A stretch of DNA of 38,405 nt, taken from the NCBI GenBank assembly GCA_017620635.1, contig JAGAUV010000038.1, positions 1 to 38,405 on the forward strand. The letters are read 5' to 3'. Made by a program: the position numbers and the translations under genes. The first letter of the stretch is position 1. Each line of letters opens with the position of its first letter. The notes under the pieces were generated by a model, which saw nothing but the letters and a program-made list of their open reading frames with translations, did no database searches and was not told the origin of the DNA. The DNA comes from Muribaculaceae bacterium (lineage in GTDB: Bacteria > Bacteroidota > Bacteroidia > Bacteroidales > Muribaculaceae). Positions 17,892 to 25,443 of the stretch are shown here, piece by piece.

Positions 17892-18141
17892 TTCGATCAG
17901 TAGTTTTTCTAAATATACGTTTGAATCGCCGGATACCCTCAACTCCTAAAATTGTAAGTCCGGCGTATTGTAGAGTTTTGGCCATACCGAAGAATATGAA
18001 CCACAGTATCCCTTTCACATAAGCGCTAACCGGCAACATCATCTGTGCGAAGCTGATAATGTAGCAAGGCACACAGGATAATAAGACGATCAGACCTGTA
18101 CGGAACGACAGCCCCTGCAGAAACAGCCTGATCTTATTCAT
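17881..18141 (-). CDS. small membrane protein, unknown
   Basis: An 86-residue protein with two hydrophobic segments (about 14-36 and 42-62) and a strongly basic tail (RRFKRIFRK), giving a predicted inner-membrane hairpin with cytoplasmic ends. Its start overlaps the end of the glycerophosphodiesterase gene by 8 bases and its stop overlaps the FKBP start by 11, so it is translated as part of that operon. I do not recognise a family. Confidence 0.75.
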   Translation of the reverse strand: MNKIRLFLQGLSFRTGLIVLLSCVPCYIISFAQMMLPVSAYVKGILWFIFFGMAKTLQYAGLTILGVEGIRRFKRIFRKTTDRNGE

Positions 18142-19030
18142 GCAGATTGCGGCTTCGCAGATATTCGATCATAGGGCCGGGTGTGTCGGTCTGTAACATG
18201 CCGGCACCGAGATCATCAATCATATAACCGTAGACATCATCAGGATTACAGCGGGCAGCCATAGCATCGTCAAGCTTGCCCACAAATCCGGCCCACATCG
18301 TGTTGAGCCATATGCGGCTGCGGCCTTTAAGCAGCTCCTGCACGGGCTTTATGTTCGGGCCATAAAGTTTGCCGATAAGCAGTTCATAAGCAGCCGGTTT
18401 CATGTTGGTGTCATATGCCAGCACCGCCTCATAGGCATTGTCGGGGTCGAGACTCAGTATCGGCATATACACCACCTTTTCAAGATACCTGCCATAGTCC
18501 TTCTTTACATCGGCATACGGTTTCGAGCCTTTCATTATGATCAGGTCCCAGGTATCGGTCTTGTCGAGCAGATCGCACACCTCATCGAAATGCGCGTATG
18601 CCTTGTCGAGATTGAGCATTATATTACCTTTCGAAGCCAGCAGAGCCTCTTCAAGCGAAGGCACCTGATGGTCGGTTATATTGCCCTTATAGTCTTTAAG
18701 CCTGAGAGCGCGGATCTCGTCAAAAGTCATATCCTTGATCTTGCCTTCTCCGTTGGTCGTTCGGTTCACGGTATTGTCGTGCATAAGTATCAGCTTGCCG
18801 TCTTTAGTGCGCTGCACATCTATCTCCACGACATCAACTTTCATGCTGATAGCGCTGTCGATAGCCGCGATAGAGTTTTCGGGAGCGACTCTCCAGTTGC
18901 CGCGATGTGCCACCACGAGGACTTCTTTCGAGTCAGGGTCAAGCAGGGTCTTTCTGATCTTGTCGGCACGCTGAGCCGACATGCCCGTGCAAACAGTCAG
19001 AAAAAAGATTAAGGAAACTAAGATTCTCAT
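18134..19030 (-). CDS. glycerophosphodiester phosphodiesterase-family protein, exported
   Basis: A 298-residue protein with an N-terminal signal peptide (about 1-19, ending SAQ). The GDPD TIM-barrel signatures follow: HRG (42-44), EN (51-52), EID (69-71) and HD (84-85), which supply the metal-binding and acid-base residues. It would split glycerophosphodiesters into glycerol-3-phosphate and an alcohol in the periplasm; relatives in Bacteroidales may act on other phosphodiesters. It is the first gene of an operon with a small membrane protein, FKBP and YccF. A -7 box lies about 30 bp upstream. Confidence 0.92.
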   Translation of the reverse strand: MRILVSLIFFLTVCTGMSAQRADKIRKTLLDPDSKEVLVVAHRGNWRVAPENSIAAIDSAISMKVDVVEIDVQRTKDGKLILMHDNTVNRTTNGEGKIKDMTFDEIRALRLKDYKGNITDHQVPSLEEALLASKGNIMLNLDKAYAHFDEVCDLLDKTDTWDLIIMKGSKPYADVKKDYGRYLEKVVYMPILSLDPDNAYEAVLAYDTNMKPAAYELLIGKLYGPNIKPVQELLKGRSRIWLNTMWAGFVGKLDDAMAARCNPDDVYGYMIDDLGAGMLQTDTPGPMIEYLRSRNLHE

Positions 19031-19056
19031 AAAAGGTATTATTGATTACATCCTCA

Positions 19057-19064
19057 CAAAATTA
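19057..19064 (-). promoter_or_regulatory. promoter -7 element of the glycerophosphodiesterase operon
   Basis: TAATTTTG on the minus strand, about 27 bp before the ATG. The -33 box is not clearly placed. Confidence 0.5.
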
Positions 19065-19169
19065 CGGAATTTTTCTTACAAACCGACTGTTTATCTCAAT
19101 ATTATGTCGCGACGATATTTTTGTTTTTAATTTATAGGTAATTATAATGTCAAACAGAAAAAAATTCAT

Positions 19170-19177
19170 TAACTTTG
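19170..19177 (+). promoter_or_regulatory. promoter -7 element of sppA
   Basis: TAACTTTG, 90 bp upstream of the sppA ATG; the -33 box is weak. Confidence 0.5.
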
Positions 19178-19266
19178 TGTCGGTAAAGCGGTGCGCCGGC
19201 AGGCGTAGCGCCCTTATTGATTTCTAACACGCTTAGAACAAATATATTAGACATAATATCACAGCA

Positions 19267-21033
19267 ATGTTAAAACGTTTCTTCGTCTCTATGCTCGGCA
19301 CAATGGCCGGCTTGTGGATATCGTTGTTTTTGTTGTTTATCGGCGGCATGATCGCTGTTGGTGTAGCTATCGGCAGTGGATCGGGCGACAGCATGGTCAA
19401 AGTCGAAAAGCATTCGGCATTGTACTTCAACCTTTCAGGAGAAGTATACGACCGCACACAGCCGGCCGATTTCCTACAATTGCTGCAGCAGGTTGAAAAC
19501 GATGCGCCTACACTTGAAGATATGATACGCAGTCTCGAGCTCGCAGCCGACGACGACAAGATAGAAGGTCTCTACCTCAATTGCAGCGGCGCCGGCATAG
19601 GCATGGCCTCTCGCGAAGAGCTTATCGAGGCTATCGCACGGTTCAAGGAATCAGGAAAATGGATCTATGCATACTCCGACAGCTACAGCCAGGGCGATTA
19701 TGTGATCGCGACTACCGCCGACTGCGTTGCGCTCAACCCCATAGGATCGATCGACATACACGGTCTTGGCGGCATGACCCCGTTCTTCAAAGGCCTTCTC
19801 GACAAAATCGGTGTCAAGATGCAGATCATCAAAGTCGGCACATACAAGAGTGCTGTAGAGCCATATATCCTCACATCGATGAGCGAACCGGCACGCGAGC
19901 AGATGCAGCAGTACATCGACTCTATCTGGAGCTACCTTGCCGAGACTGTCAGCGTCAACCGCAACATCCCGGAAGACTCCGTACGCGCCATGGCATCGCA
20001 GCTGATATCGACTCGCGAGGCTAAAACATTTATCAGCGACGGCCTCGCCGACACACTCCTCTACAAGCGCCAGAGCGACGAACTGCTCCGCGAATACTGC
20101 GGCATCAGGTCCGACGAGGAGCTGCGGCTCGTGACTCCGGCCGATTATCTGTCGGTAAAAAACATTAGCGACTTCAACAGTGCCAAAGACCACATCGCCG
20201 TACTCTTCGCCATCGGCGAGATCTCCGACAGCGGAAAAGACGGCATCGTAGGCCCCGACATGGTAAATCAGATCATAGAGCTTGCCGACGACGAACACGT
20301 CAGAGGCATGGTATTCCGCGTCAACTCTCCCGGCGGCAGCGCTTTCGCTTCCGAGCAGATATGGGAAGCCCTCGAATACTTCAAGAGCAAGGACAAGCCG
20401 CTGTTTGTGTCGATGGGCGACTATGCGGCATCGGGCGGTTACTACATCAGTTGTGGCGCCGACTCGATATTTGCAGATGAGACCACCATCACAGGTTCTA
20501 TCGGTGTATTCGGCATGATTCCCGATTTCTCAGGGCTTGTGACCGACAAACTCGGAGTCAATTTCTCTGCAGTAGAGACCAACGAAAACGCTATCGGCCT
20601 TACCGGTTTCCGCGCCATGACTCCCGAGCAGCATGCAGCCATGCAGAAGAGCGTAGAAGACATCTACGACCTCTTTACCGGCCGTGTAGCCGCCGGCCGC
20701 GGTCTTGAGCAGGACTATGTGAAGAGCATAGCCGAAGGCCGCGTGTGGATCGGCACCGCCGCGCTCGGGCTCGGACTTGTCGACGCAATAGGTAGCCTCG
20801 ACACTACAATCGAAGCTCTTGCCGACGAGACAGGTCTCGACAGCAAAGATATAGTCCGCTATCCAAAGACCGAATCGAGCGTATGGGAGCAGCTTCTGCG
20901 CCAGTCGGGCGGTCTTGACCAGCTCAAGGCTGCCGGTTACGATATCGAGACTATGAAATATATCGATATCGTCCGCCGCATGCGCACCGCCAACCCCATG
21001 CAGGCCCGTATCGAACCAATAATATTCGAATAA
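19267..21033 (+). CDS. sppA: signal peptide peptidase SppA, 67K type
   Basis: A 588-residue membrane protease that degrades cleaved signal peptides. One N-terminal transmembrane segment (about 13-36) anchors two tandem ClpP/crotonase-like domains. The catalytic lysine is in the first domain (K194, GTYKSAVEPY) and the serine in the second (S389, YAASGGYY), the split dyad known for E. coli SppA (K209/S409). The length is normal for the long form. It heads a plus-strand run with lpxK 8 bp downstream, so envelope functions are grouped here. Confidence 0.95.
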   Translation: MLKRFFVSMLGTMAGLWISLFLLFIGGMIAVGVAIGSGSGDSMVKVEKHSALYFNLSGEVYDRTQPADFLQLLQQVENDAPTLEDMIRSLELAADDDKIEGLYLNCSGAGIGMASREELIEAIARFKESGKWIYAYSDSYSQGDYVIATTADCVALNPIGSIDIHGLGGMTPFFKGLLDKIGVKMQIIKVGTYKSAVEPYILTSMSEPAREQMQQYIDSIWSYLAETVSVNRNIPEDSVRAMASQLISTREAKTFISDGLADTLLYKRQSDELLREYCGIRSDEELRLVTPADYLSVKNISDFNSAKDHIAVLFAIGEISDSGKDGIVGPDMVNQIIELADDEHVRGMVFRVNSPGGSAFASEQIWEALEYFKSKDKPLFVSMGDYAASGGYYISCGADSIFADETTITGSIGVFGMIPDFSGLVTDKLGVNFSAVETNENAIGLTGFRAMTPEQHAAMQKSVEDIYDLFTGRVAAGRGLEQDYVKSIAEGRVWIGTAALGLGLVDAIGSLDTTIEALADETGLDSKDIVRYPKTESSVWEQLLRQSGGLDQLKAAGYDIETMKYIDIVRRMRTANPMQARIEPIIFE

Positions 21034-21041
21034 GATAAGCG

Positions 21042-22142
21042 ATGAAAAACAACAGCGTGCTGTCGAAGCTCATATTACTGCCATGCTCCAAATTATATGG
21101 GGCAGTGACATATATGCGCAATAAATTCTTCGACTGGCACCTGCTGAAAGAAGTGGAGTTCGACATCCCCGTCATAGCCGTGGGCAACCTCGCCGTCGGC
21201 GGAACGGGCAAGACTCCTCATGTCGAGTACATTGTAGAGATGGTAAGGCGCAACCGCAAGGTGGCCGTGCTCAGCCGTGGCTACAAACGCGAGACTCGTG
21301 GCTTTATCATGGCCGGCCGCACGACCATGCCGCGCGACATAGGCGACGAATCCTACCAGATATATACGAAGTTCGGTGGCGAGGTAATCGTCGCCGTATG
21401 CGAAGACCGTGTGCTGGGAATCAGAGAGCTCTTGCGCATCGACCCGACGATAGAGATGGTAGTCCTCGACGATGCTTTCCAGCACAGATACGTCAAGCCG
21501 ACACTCTCGATAGTCATTACCGAGTACGCACGGCCCGTCTACGAAGACGCCATGCTGCCTTACGGACGTCTGCGTGAACCGGCCCGTGGTCTGAACCGCG
21601 CCGACATGATCATCGTAGGCAAATGTCCCTACAGCCTGCGCCCGGCCGACTACCGCAGCGAGATCAACCACTACAACGTGATGCCCTGGCAGCACCTCTT
21701 CTTCTCGCATATCGACTATCAGGCACTCTCGCCTGTATTCGAGGATGTCGCCACATCAGTGCCATATCTCGACTGGCTCAACGAGGGCGACTCGATACTC
21801 GCTATCGCCGGCATCGGCAATCCGCGACCCTTCATCAAGCACATCAAGAGCTTCGCGGCCAAAGTGAAAGTCGATATATACCCCGACCACCATCAGTATA
21901 CAAAGAAAGATATCGACCATATCCTGTCGCGCTATCGTCAGCTCAAAGGCAAGCAACGCATCATCATAACCACCGAAAAAGACGCTGTGCGCCTTGCTGC
22001 AAACCCCTATTATCCCCACGAGCTGCGCGCCATGACCTTCTACCTGCCGGTCAAGGTCGATTTCGAATACCCAGTGCCGCAGCCCACCTTCGAGGAAGCT
22101 TTCGAAAAAGAACTACGCGAAAAAAACCGCCGTAAGCAATAA
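21042..22142 (+). CDS. lpxK: tetraacyldisaccharide 4'-kinase (lipid A synthesis)
   Basis: Phosphorylates the 4'-position of the lipid A disaccharide precursor on the inner membrane. The protein has 366 residues. The Walker A loop is GGTGKT (53-58) in VGNLAVGGTGKTPH, the LpxK signature, followed by VAVLSRGYKR and later VVLDDAFQHR. The N-terminus is basic/hydrophobic and would sit on the membrane. The C-terminal part contains TTEKDAVRL, also typical. The gene lies 8 bp after sppA and 76 bp before the purine nucleoside phosphorylase gene. Confidence 0.96.
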   Translation: MKNNSVLSKLILLPCSKLYGAVTYMRNKFFDWHLLKEVEFDIPVIAVGNLAVGGTGKTPHVEYIVEMVRRNRKVAVLSRGYKRETRGFIMAGRTTMPRDIGDESYQIYTKFGGEVIVAVCEDRVLGIRELLRIDPTIEMVVLDDAFQHRYVKPTLSIVITEYARPVYEDAMLPYGRLREPARGLNRADMIIVGKCPYSLRPADYRSEINHYNVMPWQHLFFSHIDYQALSPVFEDVATSVPYLDWLNEGDSILAIAGIGNPRPFIKHIKSFAAKVKVDIYPDHHQYTKKDIDHILSRYRQLKGKQRIIITTEKDAVRLAANPYYPHELRAMTFYLPVKVDFEYPVPQPTFEEAFEKELREKNRRKQ

Positions 22143-22218
22143 GAAAATACAATCTATACCGAACCCGGCATATCTGACCGGCGTTTATATCAAAGTAACC
22201 AACATAAAACAAGCACCC

Positions 22219-23031
22219 ATGCTCGAAAAAATCAACCAGACCGCCGACTTCCTCCGTCAGCGCGTAGGCGAGATGCCTAAACTTGCCATTATCCTCGGCA
22301 CAGGCCTTGGCAACCTCGTCGAACATATCGAAGACAAACTCTATATCCCCTACTCCGAGATCCCCAATTTCCCCGTTTCCACCGTCCAGGGCCACAGCGG
22401 CAACCTGATATTCGGAACAATGGGCGGACGTCGCGTCATAGCCATGCAGGGCCGTTTCCACTACTATGAAGGATACGACATGAAGACCGTAACATTCCCC
22501 GTACGTGTGTTCAAGGCTCTCGGCGTGGATACTCTCTTTGTCAGCAACGCCGCCGGCGGCATGAACAAAGAATTTAAAGTTGGCGATGTCATGGTTATTA
22601 CCGACCATATCAACCTCTTCCCCGAGAACCCTCTCCGTGGCAGAAACTACGAGGAACTCGGTCCGCGCTTCCCGGCCATGACCGAAGCCTACGACAAGAA
22701 ACTCGTCGCCCTCGCCGACAAGATCGGAGAGGAGAAAGACCTGCGTCTCGTCCACGGCGTATATGTAGGTACCCCCGGCCCTACATTCGAGACTCCGGCC
22801 GAATATGAGTACTTCCGTGTGATCGGAGGCGATGCTGTAGGCATGTCTACAGTTCCCGAAGTCATAGTTGCCCGTCACGCCGACATGCGTGTATTCGGTA
22901 TCTCCGTAATTACCGATCTCGGCGGCAAGGACGTGACTGAAGTACCCACTCACGAAGAAGTGCAGAAGGCCGCTGTCAAGGCACAGCCTACAGTCGAGGC
23001 CCTTGTCAAAGAGATGGTAATACGCTGCTGA
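22219..23031 (+). CDS. punA: purine nucleoside phosphorylase (trimeric class)
   Basis: Splits purine nucleosides with phosphate to base and ribose-1-phosphate. The protein has 270 residues. Family blocks in order: GTGLG (27-31), the phosphate-site GHSG (58-61), GRFHYYEGY (78-86), SNAAGG (109-114), TPGPTFETPAEY, and the methionine block VGMSTVPEVIVARH. The purine-recognition position held by asparagine in human PNP (N243, ITN) is aspartate here (D233, VITDLG). That change is linked to altered 6-oxo/6-amino preference, so inosine/guanosine specificity should not be assumed. thiL starts 4 bp after the stop, so they are co-transcribed. Confidence 0.94.
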   Translation: MLEKINQTADFLRQRVGEMPKLAIILGTGLGNLVEHIEDKLYIPYSEIPNFPVSTVQGHSGNLIFGTMGGRRVIAMQGRFHYYEGYDMKTVTFPVRVFKALGVDTLFVSNAAGGMNKEFKVGDVMVITDHINLFPENPLRGRNYEELGPRFPAMTEAYDKKLVALADKIGEEKDLRLVHGVYVGTPGPTFETPAEYEYFRVIGGDAVGMSTVPEVIVARHADMRVFGISVITDLGGKDVTEVPTHEEVQKAAVKAQPTVEALVKEMVIRC

Positions 23032-23035
23032 TATC

Positions 23036-24070
23036 ATGGCTGAAATTTCGTCGCTCGGTGAATTCGGTCTCATAGACCGCCTTACCGAAAATCTCGAGAT
23101 AAGCAACAGCTCTACCGCCGTGGCAGTCGGTGACGATGCCGCCGTACTCCACTACCCGGCCGACACCGATATACTTGTCACGACCGATCTGCTCCTTGAG
23201 AACGTACATTTCGATCTTACCTACGTTCCCCTCAAACACCTCGGCTACAAGGCGGCGGTGGTAAACTTCTCGGATGTATACGCCATGAACGGCCAGCCGC
23301 GACAGATCACAGTGTCGCTGGGTATATCAAAGCGCTTTACCGTAGAGCACATCGAAGAGCTCTACGCCGGCATCCGCATCGCCTGCGAGCAATATGGCGT
23401 CGATATCATAGGCGGAGATACCACAGCCTCACATCAGGGCCTCGTGATATCCATTACATGTATCGGCGAGGCTCCCAAGGGCAAGGCCGTGCGCCGCAAC
23501 GGAGCACACGACACCGATCTAATCTGCGTCAGCGGTGATCTGGGCGCGGCATACATGGGCCTGCAGCTGCTCGAGCGCGAGAAAGTCGCATCGGCCGGAC
23601 AAAAGGATTTCGTTCCCGACTTCGCCGGCAAAGAGTACCTTGTCGAAAGGCAGCTCAAGCCCGAAGCCCGACGCGACATCATCGACGAGCTCGCTAAAGC
23701 CGGCGTGGTACCTACCGCCATGATGGACATCAGCGACGGCCTGTCGTCGGAGCTGATCCATATATGCAAGGACAGCAAGGTGGGATGCCGAGTCTACGAA
23801 GACCGCATTCCCATCGACTATCAGACTGCCGTAATGGCCGAGGAACTCAACATGAACCTCGTTACCGCGGCTCTGAATGGCGGCGAGGACTACGAGCTAC
23901 TCTTTACAGTGCCACTTACCGATCACGAAAAAGTAGAAAACATGAAAGGTGTGAAGGTAATAGGCTATATATGCAAGGAAGAACTCGGCAGCGCACTTGT
24001 CACTCGCGACGGCGGTGAGATAGCACTGAAAGCCCAGGGCTTCAACCCCCTCAAAGAAGAGGAAGAATAA
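23036..24070 (+). CDS. thiL: thiamine-monophosphate kinase
   Basis: Phosphorylates thiamine monophosphate to the cofactor thiamine diphosphate. The protein has 344 residues, a normal length. The PurM-like fold is marked by VGDDAAVL (31-38), the beta strand with TTDLLLENVHF, GGDTTAS in the first half, and DISDGLSSEL (from 231) plus NGGEDYELLF in the second. The opening LGEFGLIDRL is typical of ThiL. It is the last gene of the sppA-lpxK-punA-thiL run, with a rho-independent terminator shortly after the stop. Confidence 0.95.
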   Translation: MAEISSLGEFGLIDRLTENLEISNSSTAVAVGDDAAVLHYPADTDILVTTDLLLENVHFDLTYVPLKHLGYKAAVVNFSDVYAMNGQPRQITVSLGISKRFTVEHIEELYAGIRIACEQYGVDIIGGDTTASHQGLVISITCIGEAPKGKAVRRNGAHDTDLICVSGDLGAAYMGLQLLEREKVASAGQKDFVPDFAGKEYLVERQLKPEARRDIIDELAKAGVVPTAMMDISDGLSSELIHICKDSKVGCRVYEDRIPIDYQTAVMAEELNMNLVTAALNGGEDYELLFTVPLTDHEKVENMKGVKVIGYICKEELGSALVTRDGGEIALKAQGFNPLKEEEE

Positions 24071-24097
24071 CAACCCCGACACATCATAACCCCCATG

Positions 24098-24130
24098 ACG
24101 GCGCAGACACACCATCTGCGCCGTTTTTTT
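24098..24130 (+). terminator. rho-independent terminator after thiL
   Basis: 9-bp GC-rich stem (24098-24106 with 24116-24124), 9-base loop, then a run of seven T. A textbook intrinsic terminator closing the sppA-thiL run. Confidence 0.92.
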
Positions 24131-24178
24131 GTCGCCCGACGAGAAAAATCGTATCATTTATTCAGCTCAAAACGATTT

Positions 24179-24210
24179 TTTGTCGATTTGGCCTAATTTT
24201 TGTATTTTTG
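24179..24210 (+). promoter_or_regulatory. promoter of the plsC operon
   Basis: TTTG (24179-24182), 20-bp spacer, TATTTTTG (24203-24210), about 15 nt of leader to the ATG at 24233. Confidence 0.7.
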
Positions 24211-24232
24211 CTTTATAAAAGCTGATCACGCT

Positions 24233-24949
24233 ATGAAACTCGCCTTATATTATATCTACCTCTTCCTGATTGCCATACCATTACTGCTGACAATCACGAT
24301 ATTGGCCGCCGGCATTACCATAATAGGCAGCGCCCTCGGCGGCGGCCGCTTCTTCGGTTACTGGCCCGGCAGCATATGGGGGCGCCTTTTCTGCATCATT
24401 TCTCTGGTAAGGGTAAAGGTATACGGCCGAGAAAACATATCACGCGGACAAAGCTATGTGTTCGTTGCCAACCATCAGGGAGCATACGACATATTCTCCA
24501 TCTACGGCTATCTGGGCCACAACTTCCGCTGGATGATGAAGAAATCGCTCGAACGCATACCGCTGGTCGGCTACAGCTGCAAAGTGTCGGGCCACATTTT
24601 TGTCGACAACTCCTCGCCGTCGGCTGTCAAGGCTACAATGGAAGCCGCCGAGCGGCGCCTTGCCGGCGGCATGTCGGTGGTAGTGTTCCCTGAAGGATCG
24701 CGCACACTCGACGGCCGCATGCACACCTTCCGTCGCGGCGCCTTCTCTCTCGCCGTAGAGTTCGGCCTGCCCGTCGTTCCTATAACCATCGACGGCGCAT
24801 ACACGATACTTCGGCGCGGATCATTTTTGCCCCGGCCCGGCCGCATAACACTTACCATCCACAAGCCTATAGAAGCCCCCGAAGGCGGCAGGCACGAGCT
24901 GGCCGACCTTATGGACAAATCATACAAAGCTATTGCAAGTGCGCTATGA
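24233..24949 (+). CDS. plsC: 1-acyl-sn-glycerol-3-phosphate acyltransferase
   Basis: Makes phosphatidic acid by acylating lysophosphatidate at the inner membrane. I start at 24233 (MKLALYYIYL) because the promoter at 24203-24210 lies inside the longer reading. This gives 238 residues. A hydrophobic N-terminal segment (about 5-32) is followed by acyltransferase motif I NHQGAYD (H81, D86, the HX4D catalytic pair), motif II around FRWMMKKSL, and motif III FPEGSR (152-157), then VVPITIDG. The stop overlaps the next gene by four bases, tying both together. Confidence 0.94.
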   Translation: MKLALYYIYLFLIAIPLLLTITILAAGITIIGSALGGGRFFGYWPGSIWGRLFCIISLVRVKVYGRENISRGQSYVFVANHQGAYDIFSIYGYLGHNFRWMMKKSLERIPLVGYSCKVSGHIFVDNSSPSAVKATMEAAERRLAGGMSVVVFPEGSRTLDGRMHTFRRGAFSLAVEFGLPVVPITIDGAYTILRRGSFLPRPGRITLTIHKPIEAPEGGRHELADLMDKSYKAIASAL

Positions 24950-25443
24950 CCCAAGGCCTTGATTTATGCCGCATACCCACATCCGCCTATATTAAAGAAT
25001 ATTTTATAAGATACGGGCGCATACCGGCTGCGATAGCGGCGGTGTTGCTGCTCATCGCATTTGTCGCCGGATTCAGCGACATGAGGTGGTGGCTGATCGG
25101 ACTGATGGAACTGTTTGTGGTCATACCCATGATAATAGCCATGAGCTGTTTCATCGCCGCTGGACGCAAGGATATGGCTCTGAGGCTTCATCCGTTTACC
25201 GTAAATCAGGACGGCGATGCCGTACGTCTCGACTTCTACCGCTTTGATGCCGAAGACGAAAACCGACAGGCATATCAGAGCGTTCTACTCACGGGCGACA
25301 GAATACGGAAGGTCGCTTTCGGCAAAAGATTCATCAGAATCACTGCTGCCGGCGACCGGCTCCCCTTCGATTTCATCCTTATTCCAAAGGATGCGCTGCC
25401 CCACTCTACAATCTTTGAAAAATTCGAATATGACCAACGATAA
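24946..25443 (+). CDS. membrane protein with two N-terminal helices, unknown
   Basis: A 165-residue protein. Two hydrophobic segments (about 26-45 and 49-71) are followed by a soluble C-terminal domain of strands (75-165). This layout recalls YcxB-like bacterial membrane proteins, but I cannot confirm the family. The start overlaps the plsC stop by four bases, and its own end overlaps the next gene by 14, so it sits inside a coupled operon. Confidence 0.75.
   Translation: MTQGLDLCRIPTSAYIKEYFIRYGRIPAAIAAVLLLIAFVAGFSDMRWWLIGLMELFVVIPMIIAMSCFIAAGRKDMALRLHPFTVNQDGDAVRLDFYRFDAEDENRQAYQSVLLTGDRIRKVAFGKRFIRITAAGDRLPFDFILIPKDALPHSTIFEKFEYDQR

Noticed and set aside
17892-17942. Longer N-terminus for the FKBP protein
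   Set aside because: It would overlap the upstream membrane-protein gene by more than 60 bases; the MANKEY start is natural.
25217-25429. Longer N-terminus of the TPR-like protein
   Set aside because: It overlaps the preceding gene in another frame and is serine/threonine-rich shadow sequence.
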